Of a stretch of DNA of 50,012 nucleotides, positions 19,025-30,198 are shown one piece after another (within the stretch, counting starts at the first letter, position 1; each line of letters starts with the position of its first letter). The DNA comes from Microvirga sp. (GTDB lineage Bacteria; Pseudomonadota; Alphaproteobacteria; Rhizobiales; Beijerinckiaceae). The DNA lies in contig JAQSWQ010000023.1 of assembly GCA_029266525.1 (NCBI GenBank), forward strand, positions 1 to 50,012, read 5' to 3'. The position numbers were made by a program, and so were the translations under genes. The notes under the pieces are model-generated. The model ran no database searches, was not told the origin of the DNA, and worked only from the letters and a program-made list of their open reading frames with translations.

Positions 19025-20293
19025 TCAGGCGAGCCAATCCGGCACGCGATCGAGCCCGATCAGCTCGTCGTAGGACTGCCGCGGCCGCACGACCGCGGCT
19101 CGGGCGCCGCGCACGAGCACCTCGGGCGCGAGAAGCCGCGTGTTGTAGGTTCCCGCCTGCACAGCCCCATAGGCGCCCGCCGTCATCACGGCGAGAAGGT
19201 CGCCCGCCTTTGGCTCCGGCAGCTCGCGCCCGAGCGCGAGGTAATCGCCGGTCTCGCACACCGGCCCGACCACGTCGGCGAGGATTTGCGGCGTGCCGGG
19301 CGCGGGCTCTGCGACCGGCTTGATCTCGTGTTCGGCCTCGTAGAGCGTCGGGCGGATCAAGTCGTTCATGCCGGCGTCGACGATCACGAAGGTCTTGCCT
19401 TCGCCTTGCTTCACGTAGACCACACGGGTGACGAGGATGCCGGCGTTGCCGGCGATCATGCGGCCGATCTCGAAAATGAGCTTGAGGCCGAGCCCCTGCG
19501 CATGGCGCGTGATCACTGCGGCGTAGGCTTCCGGGTCCGGCGGCGGCTCGTCGGTTTCGCGATAGGGCACGCCGAGGCCCCCGCCGAAATCCATGTGACG
19601 GAGCCTGTGGCCCTCCGCCATGAGATCGCGCGCGAGTTCGGCCAGAAGCGCAGCGGCATTCTCGAAGGGCTGAAGCTCGGTGATCTGGCTGCCGATATGC
19701 ATGTCGACGCCGGCCACCTTCAGCGCCGGCAGACGCGCGGCGTACGCGTAGACTTCGCGCGCCCGCGAGATCGGGATGCCAAACTTGTTCTCGGACTTGC
19801 CGGTCGCGATCTTGCGGTGTGTCCTCGCGTCGACATCGGGATTGACCCGCACCGAGATTGCCGCCCGCATGTTTTTCGCCGTCGCGACTTCGGCGAGCGC
19901 CTCCATCTCGGGCTCGGATTCGACGTTGAAGCAGAGGATGCCGGCATCGAGCCCCGCCGCCATCTCCTCCCGGGTCTTCCCGACGCCAGAGAAGACGATG
20001 CGCTCCGGCGGCACGTCCGCCGCGAGCGCCCGGCGCAGCTCGCCCTCGGAAACGATGTCCATGCCGGCCCCGAGCCGGGCGAGCGTCCGCAGGACCGCCT
20101 GGTTCGAGTTCGCCTTCACGGCGTAGCAGACGAGCGCGTCCACGCCGGAGAAAGCCTCGGCGAAGACGTGGTAATGGCGCTCGAGCGTCGCGCTCGCGTA
20201 GCAATAGAACGGGGTGCCGATCTCGGCCGCGAGCCCGCGAAGATCGACATCCTCGGCGTGCAGGACGCCGCCCCGATAGGCGAAGTGGTGCAT
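19025..20293 (-). CDS. lysA: Diaminopimelate decarboxylase
   Basis: 422 residues. Last step of lysine synthesis: meso-diaminopimelate to lysine and CO2 with PLP. The Schiff-base lysine is K60 in CYAVKANSN. Typical blocks follow: VNPDVDARTH, DMHIGSQITE, DFGGGLGVPY, EIGRMIAGNAG, and the subunit-interface Cys motif CETGDYLALGREL. The order argH-lptM-lysA on one strand, with a 33-bp gap to lptM, is common in this group and suggests one operon for arginine and lysine synthesis. Confidence 0.97.
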   Translation of the reverse strand: MHHFAYRGGVLHAEDVDLRGLAAEIGTPFYCYASATLERHYHVFAEAFSGVDALVCYAVKANSNQAVLRTLARLGAGMDIVSEGELRRALAADVPPERIVFSGVGKTREEMAAGLDAGILCFNVESEPEMEALAEVATAKNMRAAISVRVNPDVDARTHRKIATGKSENKFGIPISRAREVYAYAARLPALKVAGVDMHIGSQITELQPFENAAALLAELARDLMAEGHRLRHMDFGGGLGVPYRETDEPPPDPEAYAAVITRHAQGLGLKLIFEIGRMIAGNAGILVTRVVYVKQGEGKTFVIVDAGMNDLIRPTLYEAEHEIKPVAEPAPGTPQILADVVGPVCETGDYLALGRELPEPKAGDLLAVMTAGAYGAVQAGTYNTRLLAPEVLVRGARAAVVRPRQSYDELIGLDRVPDWLA

Positions 20294-20326
20294 GGTCCAA
20301 GGTGGGGCGATCGCCGCCCCGGCGGC

Positions 20327-20719
20327 TCAGAGAAGCGGATCGAGGATGAACGGTGTCTTCGGGATCACGACGCCGCGTTTTCGCCCGCCGGTCGGGGTCG
20401 GAATGGGGGTTGGCGCGATGCTGCTCGGCAGCGCCTCTTCCTCCTCGTCGTCCTCGTTCGGAACCGGAGGGGTGGCGTCGGAGCGGCGGGCGGTCGCGAT
20501 CGGCGGGATCTCGGTTTGCCCGGCAACGGCGCCTCCCGAGGCGGGCGACGTGCCGCCTTGGCGCTGGCGCCTGATCTCCTCGCGCTGACGCTGCTGCGCC
20601 TCGGCGGCAGGATCGGGCGGCATCTCCAGCGGGCCCCGCCGCCCGCAGGCCGCGAGCGCGAGCACGACGAGGCTCGCCGTCACGACGGCGCGTACGCGAG
20701 GGGCGACAGGGACGAGCAT
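20327..20719 (-). CDS. lptM: LptM-like small outer-membrane lipoprotein
   Basis: 130 residues. The N-terminal signal ends in a lipobox LAAC with Cys at about residue 24, at once followed by GRRGPLE, the short motif of YifL/LptM proteins, which assist assembly of the LptD-LptE lipopolysaccharide translocon. The rest is low complexity, with acidic and Pro stretches (NEDDEEEE), longer than the enteric protein. Position between argH and lysA matches other alphaproteobacteria. The exact LptM role here is inferred. Confidence 0.75.
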   Translation of the reverse strand: MLVPVAPRVRAVVTASLVVLALAACGRRGPLEMPPDPAAEAQQRQREEIRRQRQGGTSPASGGAVAGQTEIPPIATARRSDATPPVPNEDDEEEEALPSSIAPTPIPTPTGGRKRGVVIPKTPFILDPLL

Positions 20720-20760
20720 GGAGGACCTCGGAACTCGGCCGGAACCATAGCGGGAGAGGC

Positions 20761-22236
20761 TTAAGGAAGCGAGACCTCGCGGTCGGCGTCACGCTGGTTT
20801 GGACCCTCCTGTGTCCCGCGATCCCCAACCCGCGGCGGTGCGGGCGCCTTTCCCTCCTTGCGCAGCCTGGCAAGCCAGCGGCGGGCCTGCTTGCGGACGT
20901 TCGCAGGGGCGGTGCCGCCGTAGCTCGTCCGGCTGCGGACCGATCTCTCGACCCCGAGCACCCCGAAGACCTCTTCCCCAATGCGTGGCTCGACCGAACG
21001 CATGTCCTCGAGCGAGAGCTTCTCGAGGCCGACCTTCCGCCCTGCCGCCATCGCCACAAGCCGTCCCGTCACATGGTGCGCCTCCCGAAATGGCAGGTGC
21101 AGGGCCCGCACGAGCCAATCGGCAAGATCCGTCGCGGTGGAGTAGCCGGCGCCGGCCCAGCGCTTCATCGCCTGCACGTCCGGCTCGAGGTCGCGCACCA
21201 TCCCCGCAGTCGCGGCAAGGCAGAGCGAAAGCGAGTGAACGGCGTCGAAGACCCCTTCCTTGTCCTCCTGCATATCCTTGGAATAGGTCAGCGGCAGGCC
21301 CTTCATGACCACGAGCAGCGCCTGCAGCGCCCCGAAGATCCGTCCCGCCTTGCCGCGCACGAGCTCCGCTGCATCCGGGTTGCGCTTCTGGGGCATGATA
21401 GAGGAGCCGGTCGTGAACTTGTCCGAGAGCCGCACGAAACCGAATTGCGGGGTCATCCAGAGCACGATCTCCTCCGCAAAGCGGGAGAGATGCATCGCGC
21501 AAATCGAGGCCGCAGCGAGAATCTCGATGAGGAAGTCCCGGTCGGAGACGGAATCGAGCGAGTTCGCGGTCGGCCGGTCGAAGCCGAGGGCCGTCGCGGT
21601 CATGAATCGATCGATCGGAAAGGAAGTGCCGGCGAGCGCCGCCGCGCCGAGCGGGCATTCGTTGAGCCGCAGCCGCGCATCCGCGAAGCGGCCGCGGTCG
21701 CGGGCGAGCATCTCGACATAGGCGAGCAGGTGATGGCCGAAGGTGACGGGCTGCGCCGACTGCAGATGCGTGAAGCCGGGCATGACGCAGGCGGCGAAGA
21801 CGAGCGCCCTGTCGGCGAGCGCGGTTTGCAGCTCCGCAAGCTGTACGTCGAGGCGGTCGACGGCGTCGCGCGACCAGAGCCGCATGTCGGTCGCGACCTG
21901 ATCGTTTCGTGAGCGGGCGGTGTGCAGCCGGCCCGCCGTCGAGCCGATGAGGTCGTGCAGGCGCTGCTCCACATTCATGTGGATGTCCTCGAGCGCGCGC
22001 TGGAACTTGAATTCCCCGGTCTCGATCTCGGCTCGGATGGCCTCGAGCCCCCCCTCGATGGCCTTGACATCGTCGCGTGGGAGGATTCCGGTCGCGCCGA
22101 GCATGGCGGCATGCGCCAAGGAGCCGCGGAGATCTTGAGGCGCGAGGCGCTTGTCGAAATCGATCGAAGCGTTGATCTCCTCCATGATCTCGGCGGGGCC
22201 CGAGGCGAAACGCCCGCCCCACATCCGATTGCTCAT
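20761..22236 (-). CDS. argH: Argininosuccinate lyase
   Basis: 491 residues. Splits argininosuccinate into arginine and fumarate. N-terminus [18 protein letters not shown], the [14 protein letters not shown] block, and the fumarase-superfamily signature [20 protein letters not shown] are all present. About 25 residues beyond the usual C-terminus (after [11 protein letters not shown]) are Pro/Arg-rich and may be a late extension. Its start lies only 24 bp from that of divergent tlpA, so promoter elements must reach into one or both genes. Confidence 0.97.
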   Translation of the reverse strand: MSNRMWGGRFASGPAEIMEEINASIDFDKRLAPQDLRGSLAHAAMLGATGILPRDDVKAIEGGLEAIRAEIETGEFKFQRALEDIHMNVEQRLHDLIGSTAGRLHTARSRNDQVATDMRLWSRDAVDRLDVQLAELQTALADRALVFAACVMPGFTHLQSAQPVTFGHHLLAYVEMLARDRGRFADARLRLNECPLGAAALAGTSFPIDRFMTATALGFDRPTANSLDSVSDRDFLIEILAAASICAMHLSRFAEEIVLWMTPQFGFVRLSDKFTTGSSIMPQKRNPDAAELVRGKAGRIFGALQALLVVMKGLPLTYSKDMQEDKEGVFDAVHSLSLCLAATAGMVRDLEPDVQAMKRWAGAGYSTATDLADWLVRALHLPFREAHHVTGRLVAMAAGRKVGLEKLSLEDMRSVEPRIGEEVFGVLGVERSVRSRTSYGGTAPANVRKQARRWLARLRKEGKAPAPPRVGDRGTQEGPNQRDADREVSLP

Positions 22237-22260
22237 CTTACCCGCCTCTTCTCGAGGATC

Positions 22261-22899
22261 ATGACCGACGCGCCCCGCTCCCGCCGCCGCGTTCTCATCG
22301 GAGGGCTTGTCGCCGCCGCCGTCGCAGCGGCTGCCCTATACGGGAGTCTCTCCGGGCGCGGCAACAGCGCGGCAGGGGATTGCCGCGCCGCGACGGTGCT
22401 TGCGCAGCGTCTCGATCCCCTCGCGCGCGGCGAGGTCGCGGCCGTGAAGGTCGAGCGGGCGCCGAAGCCCGTGCTGGACCTGTCCTTCGACCGCCCGGAC
22501 GGCCGGCGCGTCACGCTCGCCGACTTCCGGGGCAAGACCGTGCTCCTGAACCTTTGGGCGACCTGGTGCGCGCCCTGCCGGCAGGAGATGCCCGCGCTCG
22601 ACAAGCTTCAGGCGGAGCTCGGAGGGACGGATTTCGAAGTGGTCGCGGTCAACATCGACACCCGCAACCTCGACAAGCCGAAGCGCTGGCTCGAGGAAGC
22701 CGGCGTGACGCGGCTGGCCTACTACGCCGACCCGCAAGCCAAGGTCTTCCAGGATCTGCGGCAGGTGGGGAAGGCCGTCGGCATGCCGACCACGATCCTC
22801 ATTGACCCGCAGGGCTGCGAGATGGCCCATCTCAGCGGCCCGGCCGAATGGGCGAGCGAGGACGCGGTGAGGCTCGTGCGGGCGGCGCTCGGGCGGTGA
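22261..22899 (+). CDS. tlpA: Membrane-anchored thiol-disulfide oxidoreductase TlpA
   Basis: 212 residues from the ATG at 22261. An N-terminal anchor helix ([18 protein letters not shown]) is followed by a thioredoxin fold with the active pair C103/C106 in [10 protein letters not shown], and the cis-Pro region [15 protein letters not shown]. The extra Cys near residue 41 and Cys in the C-terminal part fit TlpA, which reduces periplasmic CuA-site proteins for cytochrome oxidase assembly. Head to head with argH, as in Bradyrhizobium. Confidence 0.93.
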   Translation: MTDAPRSRRRVLIGGLVAAAVAAAALYGSLSGRGNSAAGDCRAATVLAQRLDPLARGEVAAVKVERAPKPVLDLSFDRPDGRRVTLADFRGKTVLLNLWATWCAPCRQEMPALDKLQAELGGTDFEVVAVNIDTRNLDKPKRWLEEAGVTRLAYYADPQAKVFQDLRQVGKAVGMPTTILIDPQGCEMAHLSGPAEWASEDAVRLVRAALGR

Positions 22900-22910
22900 A
22901 GAACGGCCGT

Positions 22911-23249
22911 TTACGCCGCCGTCTGCTTCACCGGGATGCCTTTTTCGGCAAAGAGCTGCTGCAGCTCGCCGGCCTGGAACATCTCGCGGGTGATGTCGCA
23001 GCCGCCGACGAATTCGCCCTTGACATAGAGCTGCGGGATCGTCGGCCAGTTCGAATAGGCCTTGATGCCCTCGCGGATCTCCTGGTCCTCGAGCACGTTC
23101 ACGCCTTTGAACGGAACGCCGACGTAGTTGAGGATCTGGACCACCTGGCCCGAGAAGCCGCACATCGGGAACTGCGGCGTGCCCTTCATGAACAGGACCA
23201 CGTCCTGCGATTTCACTTCGTTGTTGATGCGGGTGTTGGCGTCGGTCAT
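22911..23249 (-). CDS. grxD: Monothiol glutaredoxin, Grx4/GrxD type
   Basis: 112 residues from the ATG at 23249 (AAGGAG 8 bases upstream). CGFS active site at residues 30-33, with the KGTP motif before it and the TIPQLYVKGEFVGGCDI block after it, as in 2Fe-2S-carrying glutaredoxins. It works with BolA in iron-sulfur handling. Here a DUF29 gene separates it from bolA, though all three are on the same strand with gaps of about 20 bp or less. Confidence 0.96.
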   Translation of the reverse strand: MTDANTRINNEVKSQDVVLFMKGTPQFPMCGFSGQVVQILNYVGVPFKGVNVLEDQEIREGIKAYSNWPTIPQLYVKGEFVGGCDITREMFQAGELQQLFAEKGIPVKQTAA

Positions 23250-23269
23250 GTATCGATCTCCTTGGGACC

Positions 23270-23767
23270 TCAATGCCGCGCATCGAGGTGTTCGTAAAGC
23301 CGGCGAACGGCGGTTTCGTAGTCGAAGTTCTCCGCGAGTATCTCATCGAGCGTGAATGGGCATTCGCGAGGGATCCCGGGAGGAATCCGGCGCTTATACG
23401 TCGCGAGCTCGCGCGATGCGTTCCGGAAAGCCTTTCGCCAAAGGTCGTCTATGTCGATTTTCTCGCGCATCGATGGCCGGTAGTCGTCGCGGGCTTGGTC
23501 TAGAAAATTGCCGGTTTCGATGGACCACGCATCTCTCGAAAGGGAGGCGGGGTCACAGAAACCTTTCAGGATGTGAGCCAACGCATTTCGAATCTGGCTT
23601 GCCACTCCGCCCCACTCGCTGCGCCCCAAGGTCTCGACCTCCTCAATGAGGTTCTCCCAATCGACGGCGTTCGACAGCTCAGGCTTCGCGGCGAGCTCGC
23701 GCAGGGCAGCAGCCTGCTGCTCAGCCCAGGTCACGATGTCGTCGTCATAGAGGGTAGCAGCGTCCAT
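23270..23767 (-). CDS. DUF29 family protein
   Basis: 165 residues. The opening TLYDDDIVTWAEQQAAALREL and DWENLIEEVETLGRSEW are characteristic of DUF29, followed by a helical body and the FDYETAVRRLYEH end. Function unknown. It sits between bolA (7 bp) and grxD (20 bp), which are normally adjacent. Its GC and codon use look lower than its neighbours, so it was probably inserted into the bolA-grxD unit. DUF29 genes are often multicopy and mobile in cyanobacteria and alphaproteobacteria. Confidence 0.9.
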   Translation of the reverse strand: MDAATLYDDDIVTWAEQQAAALRELAAKPELSNAVDWENLIEEVETLGRSEWGGVASQIRNALAHILKGFCDPASLSRDAWSIETGNFLDQARDDYRPSMREKIDIDDLWRKAFRNASRELATYKRRIPPGIPRECPFTLDEILAENFDYETAVRRLYEHLDARH

Positions 23768-23773
23768 TCCAGC

Positions 23774-24010
23774 TCAATCCTGCGGCGCGCTCGTGGTCAG
23801 CGCAAGCGCGTGCAGCGCGCCGCCCATGCGGCCCTGAAGAGCCGAATAGACCATCTGGTGCTGCTGGACGCGGCTCTTGCCCTTGAACGTCGCCGAGGTC
23901 ACGGTCGCGGCGTAGTGGTCGCCGTCGCCGGCGAGGTCCTTGATCTCGACCGTGGCGTCCGGGATCGCGGCCTTGATCATGCTCTCGATCTCACGCGCGT
24001 CCATGGGCAT
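23774..24010 (-). CDS. BolA-family protein
   Basis: 78 residues, typical of the short BolA/IbaG group. ATVEIKDLAGDGDHYAATV and the conserved SRVQQHQMVYSALQGRMG, containing the His that helps bind a shared 2Fe-2S cluster with CGFS glutaredoxin, are visible. Starts 10 bp after purL. The purL-bolA-grxD order is a rhizobial hallmark. Confidence 0.93.
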   Translation of the reverse strand: MPMDAREIESMIKAAIPDATVEIKDLAGDGDHYAATVTSATFKGKSRVQQHQMVYSALQGRMGGALHALALTTSAPQD

Positions 24011-24020
24011 GGCGATCTCC

Positions 24021-26234
<2,214 letters not shown>

Positions 26235-26350
26235 CGGCGGCGCGGCGTTGAAGCGGGAAAGGCGGCTTAGCCCCTTTTGTCCCGCGATGGCAACGCCGCG
26301 CCGCGCCTCGCAACTCTCCGGAAAGCTTAACGCCCGCGCTGCCCCCGAAT

Positions 26351-26388
26351 GTGCCGTTTCGGCACGCGATCCGTGGCATGCGGATCGC
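26351..26388. promoter_or_regulatory. Two adjacent perfect inverted repeats between purL and a VWA gene
   Basis: GTGCCG-TTT-CGGCAC (26351-26365) is immediately followed by GCGATCCG-TGGCATG-CGGATCGC (26366-26388). Both are perfect. They lie in the 193-bp divergent gap, 40 bp before the VWA gene start and 117 bp from purL. They could be operators for either gene, or form hairpins in the leader RNA. No regulator is known from the window. Confidence 0.5.
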
Positions 26389-26427
26389 TCGATTGCGCTT
26401 GTCTCTTCAGCGGCGGCGAGGCGAGCA

Positions 26428-27675
26428 ATGCCCATCTTCAAGCGGTTCGGGTCGGATCGGAGCGGCGCAACGGCCGTGATCTTCGGCCTTGCGGTGATCC
26501 CGGTGGCGATGGCGGCGGGCGCCGCTCTCGACTACGGCCGCGCGAGCGCCGCGAAGCTCCAGCTCCAGCGCGCGGTCGACGCCGCCGCGCTTGCCCTCGT
26601 CAAGGACGCTCCTGCCGGCGACGATCGGCAGATCAAGAAGCGGGGCGAGGAACTCGTCAAGGCGCTCCTCAGCGGAGCGAAGGACATCTCGACCGACAAG
26701 ATCACGATCTCTCGCGAGTCGCAGGCCGTGCGGGTCGTGGCGTCGGCGACCATGAAGACCGCCTTCATGGCGCTCGCCGGCTTCGACACGCTCTCGATCT
26801 CCTCCGAAGCTCAAGCGGCGTGGGGAATGACCAACATCGAGCTCGCCCTCGTCCTCGACAACACCGGCTCGATGAACGAGACGCCGCAGGGCAAGCGCAA
26901 GATCGATGAACTGAAGAGCGCGGCCGGCCGCCTCCTCATCGACCTGCGGGCGGTGGCGCATGACAAGGACACTGTGAAGGTGTCAATCGTGCCCTTCGAT
27001 ACCGAGGTCAGGCTCGATACGGCTCATCGCAACGCCGACTGGCTGCGCTGGAATCACCCGAGCGAACGCCAGGACTGGACCGGCTACGCCGAGGACCGCG
27101 ACCAGCCCTGGGATGTCGGGGCCGATCCGGCCACGGCCGACGTCAAGTCGAAGCACCGCGCCCGCCGCTTCAGCCGCTACGCCGGCCAAAACGGGCAGGG
27201 CAACGACATCGCGCGCATCCTGCCCCTCACTTCCGTCCACGACGGCGGCAGCTACGACACCCTGGTTGGCCGCGTCGGCGAGATGCGCCCCCGCGGCAAC
27301 ACCAACGTCGGCCTGGGCGTGGTCTGGGGGCTCGCGACGCTCCTGCGCTCGGACGCCTTCGCCGAGACGCTCCCCACGAAGCCGGTCAAGCGCTTCATGA
27401 TCGTTCTCACCGACGGCGACAACACGCAGAGCCTCGTCGACGGGGCCGTGAACAAGAATCAAAAGGTCATCGACGACCGCACCCGGCTCGCCTGCGCCTC
27501 GGCCAAGAAGGCCGCGACCGTCTACACGATCCGGCTGGTCAGCGGCAACGCGAGCCTTCTTCGGGACTGCGCGAGCGACAAGGACAAGTACTACGACGTC
27601 ACCGAGCCCTCGAAGCTCGAGCGGGTGTTCGAGATGATCGTCAAGGAGATCTCCGCGACCCGCCTCTCGGTGTGA
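26428..27675 (+). CDS. TadG-like exported protein with VWA domain (copy 1)
   Basis: 415 residues from the ATG at 26428. The N-terminus ([30 protein letters not shown]) is a Tad/TadE-type membrane helix with a short positive cytoplasmic lead. It is followed by a von Willebrand A domain from about residue 138 to the end, with metal-site motif DNTGS (D144) and a later LTDGDNT loop. Such proteins accompany Flp/Tad pili or act as surface adhesins. No tad ATPase or pilin gene is in view. The next gene is a paralogue 103 bp downstream. Confidence 0.88.
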   Translation: MPIFKRFGSDRSGATAVIFGLAVIPVAMAAGAALDYGRASAAKLQLQRAVDAAALALVKDAPAGDDRQIKKRGEELVKALLSGAKDISTDKITISRESQAVRVVASATMKTAFMALAGFDTLSISSEAQAAWGMTNIELALVLDNTGSMNETPQGKRKIDELKSAAGRLLIDLRAVAHDKDTVKVSIVPFDTEVRLDTAHRNADWLRWNHPSERQDWTGYAEDRDQPWDVGADPATADVKSKHRARRFSRYAGQNGQGNDIARILPLTSVHDGGSYDTLVGRVGEMRPRGNTNVGLGVVWGLATLLRSDAFAETLPTKPVKRFMIVLTDGDNTQSLVDGAVNKNQKVIDDRTRLACASAKKAATVYTIRLVSGNASLLRDCASDKDKYYDVTEPSKLERVFEMIVKEISATRLSV

Positions 27676-27778
27676 TCGTTAACAGGCTGCGAGCACTGTG
27701 GCCGCCTAGTCGGCAACGCGGATAACCGGACTGCAACGCATTTGAGCTAAGCCGGCAGCCTGAAAGAAGGCTCAGCCC

Positions 27779-28987
27779 ATGCTCACGCGCTTTGTCCGAA
27801 ACGACCGGGGCGCCGTGGCGATCCTCTTCGCCTTCGCGCTCGTGCCGCTTCTCGCCGTCGTCGGCATCACGCTCGAATATTCGCGCAGCACGCGGACGCT
27901 CGCGGATCTCCAATCCGCCGTTGACGGAGCCGCGCTCGCCGCCGGCAAGAGCGCGCTCGATTCAGACCGCAAGGACCTCTCCCAGGTCGCCCGCGCGATC
28001 TTCGACAATGCCTTTCGGCCGGAGAGCGGGGTGAAGGTCACCAAGTTCAAGGTGACCCAGACCCCGACCAGCCTCGGGGTGAGCGCGCACGCCGTGGTGC
28101 CGACCATCTTCGCCGGCGTCATCGGCAAGCCGAGCCTCGACATCGAGGCGCGGGCCGAAGTTCCACTCGGCCTCATGGCGCTCGAGATCGCTCTCGTCCT
28201 CGACAACACCGGCTCGATGAGCCGCCTCGGCAAGATGGACGCGCTGAAGCAGGCGGCGAAGAGCCTGATCGACACCGTCCAATCCGCCGCCGGCAGCTCG
28301 AGCTCGAGCTTTGCGCTCGTGCCCTTCAACACCCAGGTCAATGTCGGGGAGGGGAACCGCTACGCGAGCTGGCTCCGCTTCTCGCCCGGCGGCATGGAGC
28401 CGAAGCTCGACGTGACGCAGGCGGCCTGGACCGGCTGCGTCGTCGACCGCGACCAGAACGAGGATGTGAAGCCCACGCTTCCGAACACAGCGAAGCCGGA
28501 GACGCTCTATCCTGCGGCGAGCTGCCAATACGCGAACCTCAAGGCCATCATGCCGCTGTCGCGCGACTTCCCCGGCATGAAGAGCGCGATCGACCTGATG
28601 GTCCCGACCGGCAACACCAATACCGGCATCGGCCTTGCCTGGGGGCTTGCGGCGCTGACGCCGGGCGCACCATTGAGCGGCATCGCCCGCGCGCCCGGCC
28701 CGCGCATCCAGAAGACGATCGTCTTCCTGACCGACGGCCTCAACACCGAGAACCGCTGGACCAAGGACGCCGCTCAGATCGACAAGCGCACGGAGAAGCT
28801 CTGCGACGAGGTCAAGGCGAACAAGATTCGCCTCTACACCATCCGCGTCATCGAGGGCAACGAGACGATCCTGCGCAACTGCGCGACCCAGCCCTCCATG
28901 TATTTCTCGGTCAACCAAGCGTCCGAGCTGAAGGCGGTTTTCGACAAGATCGCCGCCGACCTCACGACCTTGCGGCTGTCGTTCTGA
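27779..28987 (+). CDS. TadG-like exported protein with VWA domain (copy 2)
   Basis: 402 residues with the same layout as the gene before it: FVRNDRGAVAILFAFALVPLLAVVGITLEYSR membrane helix, then VWA with DNTGS at D142 and FLTDGLNTE. The order of motifs and the shared C-terminal ending (FDKIAADLTTLRLSF versus [15 protein letters not shown]) mark a tandem duplication that has diverged widely. GAAAGAAGG lies upstream of the ATG. It ends 7 bp before the convergent purQ stop. Confidence 0.88.
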   Translation: MLTRFVRNDRGAVAILFAFALVPLLAVVGITLEYSRSTRTLADLQSAVDGAALAAGKSALDSDRKDLSQVARAIFDNAFRPESGVKVTKFKVTQTPTSLGVSAHAVVPTIFAGVIGKPSLDIEARAEVPLGLMALEIALVLDNTGSMSRLGKMDALKQAAKSLIDTVQSAAGSSSSSFALVPFNTQVNVGEGNRYASWLRFSPGGMEPKLDVTQAAWTGCVVDRDQNEDVKPTLPNTAKPETLYPAASCQYANLKAIMPLSRDFPGMKSAIDLMVPTGNTNTGIGLAWGLAALTPGAPLSGIARAPGPRIQKTIVFLTDGLNTENRWTKDAAQIDKRTEKLCDEVKANKIRLYTIRVIEGNETILRNCATQPSMYFSVNQASELKAVFDKIAADLTTLRLSF

Positions 28988-28994
28988 CGGCGGC

Positions 28995-29693
28995 TCAGGC
29001 CGCCTTCGCGAGGCTGCCGGTCAGGCTCTCGAACATGCCCCGCCCGTCGATGCCGCCAACGAGCGGGTCGACGAGGTTCTCCGGGTGCGGCATGAGGCCG
29101 AGCACGTTCAGCTTCTCGGAGTAGATGCCGGCGATCGAATTGAGCGAGCCGTTGCGGTTCGCGTCGGCCGTGATGTTCCCGTCGGGGTCGCAGTAGCGGA
29201 AGGCGACGCGGTTCTCGGCCTCTAGGCGACGGACCGTGTCCGCGTCGGCAAAATAGTTGCCCTCGCCATGCGCGACGCAGACCTGGATCGCCTGACCTGA
29301 CTGGTAGCGGTTGGTGAACGCCGTGTCGGTGCGCTCGACCAGGAGATGCTGCCAATGGCAGATGAAGCGCAAGTTGGCGTTGCGCATCAGGACGCCGGGC
29401 AGGAGCCCGGATTCGCACAGGATCTGGAAGCCGTTGCAGATGCCGAGCACGAGCCCGCCGCCGGCGGCGTGCGCCCGCACCGCGTCCATCACGGCGGCCC
29501 GGCCGGCGATCGCCCCGCAGCGCAGGTAATCGCCGTAGGAGAAGCCGCCCGGCAGCACGACGAGATCGGTTCCGTGCGGCAACTCGTGCTCGGAATGCCA
29601 GACCGAGCTCACGCTTGCGCCGGCAAGCCGCAACGCCCGCGCAGCATCGCGGTCGCGATTCGACCCGGGAAAGACGACGATGGCGGCCTTCAT
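28995..29693 (-). CDS. purQ: Phosphoribosylformylglycinamidine synthase, glutaminase subunit
   Basis: 232 residues from the ATG at 29693 (GAGGTC upstream); 12 extra upstream codons in frame are ignored. Class I amidotransferase: VVLPGGFSYGDYLRCG, nucleophile C86 in VLGICNGFQ, and the C-terminal LGLMPHPENL with His and Glu of the triad. It supplies ammonia to PurL. In most related genomes purS and purQ are adjacent; here about 1 kb of other genes lies between. Confidence 0.96.
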   Translation of the reverse strand: MKAAIVVFPGSNRDRDAARALRLAGASVSSVWHSEHELPHGTDLVVLPGGFSYGDYLRCGAIAGRAAVMDAVRAHAAGGGLVLGICNGFQILCESGLLPGVLMRNANLRFICHWQHLLVERTDTAFTNRYQSGQAIQVCVAHGEGNYFADADTVRRLEAENRVAFRYCDPDGNITADANRNGSLNSIAGIYSEKLNVLGLMPHPENLVDPLVGGIDGRGMFESLTGSLAKAA

Positions 29694-29965
29694 GCTGACC
29701 TCAGACGATCGAGCCGGAGCCGATACCACCGCTCCCGGCGACCGTCACGCGTGACAGACCGGCTTGACCGGCTGAGCGCCGCGAAGCCCCAGCGTTATTT
29801 CCTTTAGATCACAGGCATTGATGATAAACGATGCATCATGCGCATGAGTCTGGGCAGGTTTCCGCGCAGGTATGCACCGGCCGGATAGCTCCGTTGTGCG
29901 TTTTCCCATGGCTACGCTTTGCACTGAGGCACATCTTGGGTGCATCCCCTCGAAAGGAGGCATCC

Positions 29966-30189
29966 GTGGCTTCCACATCCCTTCACCTTCCCGCTATTGC
30001 GCTTGGCTCGCGTAGGGCTGCGCCGCGGGCCTCGGCGTCCGATCTGCTCGGCTCGCTTCTCGCCCGTTTGCGGCGCACCCGCGCGAGCCGCATCGACCGT
30101 GAGCTCGCCGCCATGATCGAAGGCAGCGGCGGCAAGTTCACCGACAGCTCGAACGTGCGATCGAGCGCCGGCTGTTCGATCGGCACTGA
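29966..30189 (+). pseudogene. Small basic protein gene with one-base frameshift
   Basis: A GTG at 29966 is preceded by a near-perfect AAAGGAGG. The frame reads DLLGSLLARLRRTRASRIDRE, then LAAMIEGSGGKFTDS, and near 30148 loses sense; the next frame gives ERAIERRLFDRH and a stop at 30189. One added base (as in CTC) yields a 74-residue protein whose end (GGKFTDSLER, IERR) resembles small DUF1127-neighbour proteins of rhizobia. The ribosome binding site is partly paired with CCTC just before it. A true pseudogene or a sequence error; without correction the frame runs to 30301 into the next gene. Confidence 0.5.
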
Positions 30190-30198
30190 GGCGCGGGC

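Noticed and set aside
18717..21059. 780-residue open frame over lysA and lptM
   Set aside because: Out-of-frame Arg-rich reading of lysA; no domain seen.
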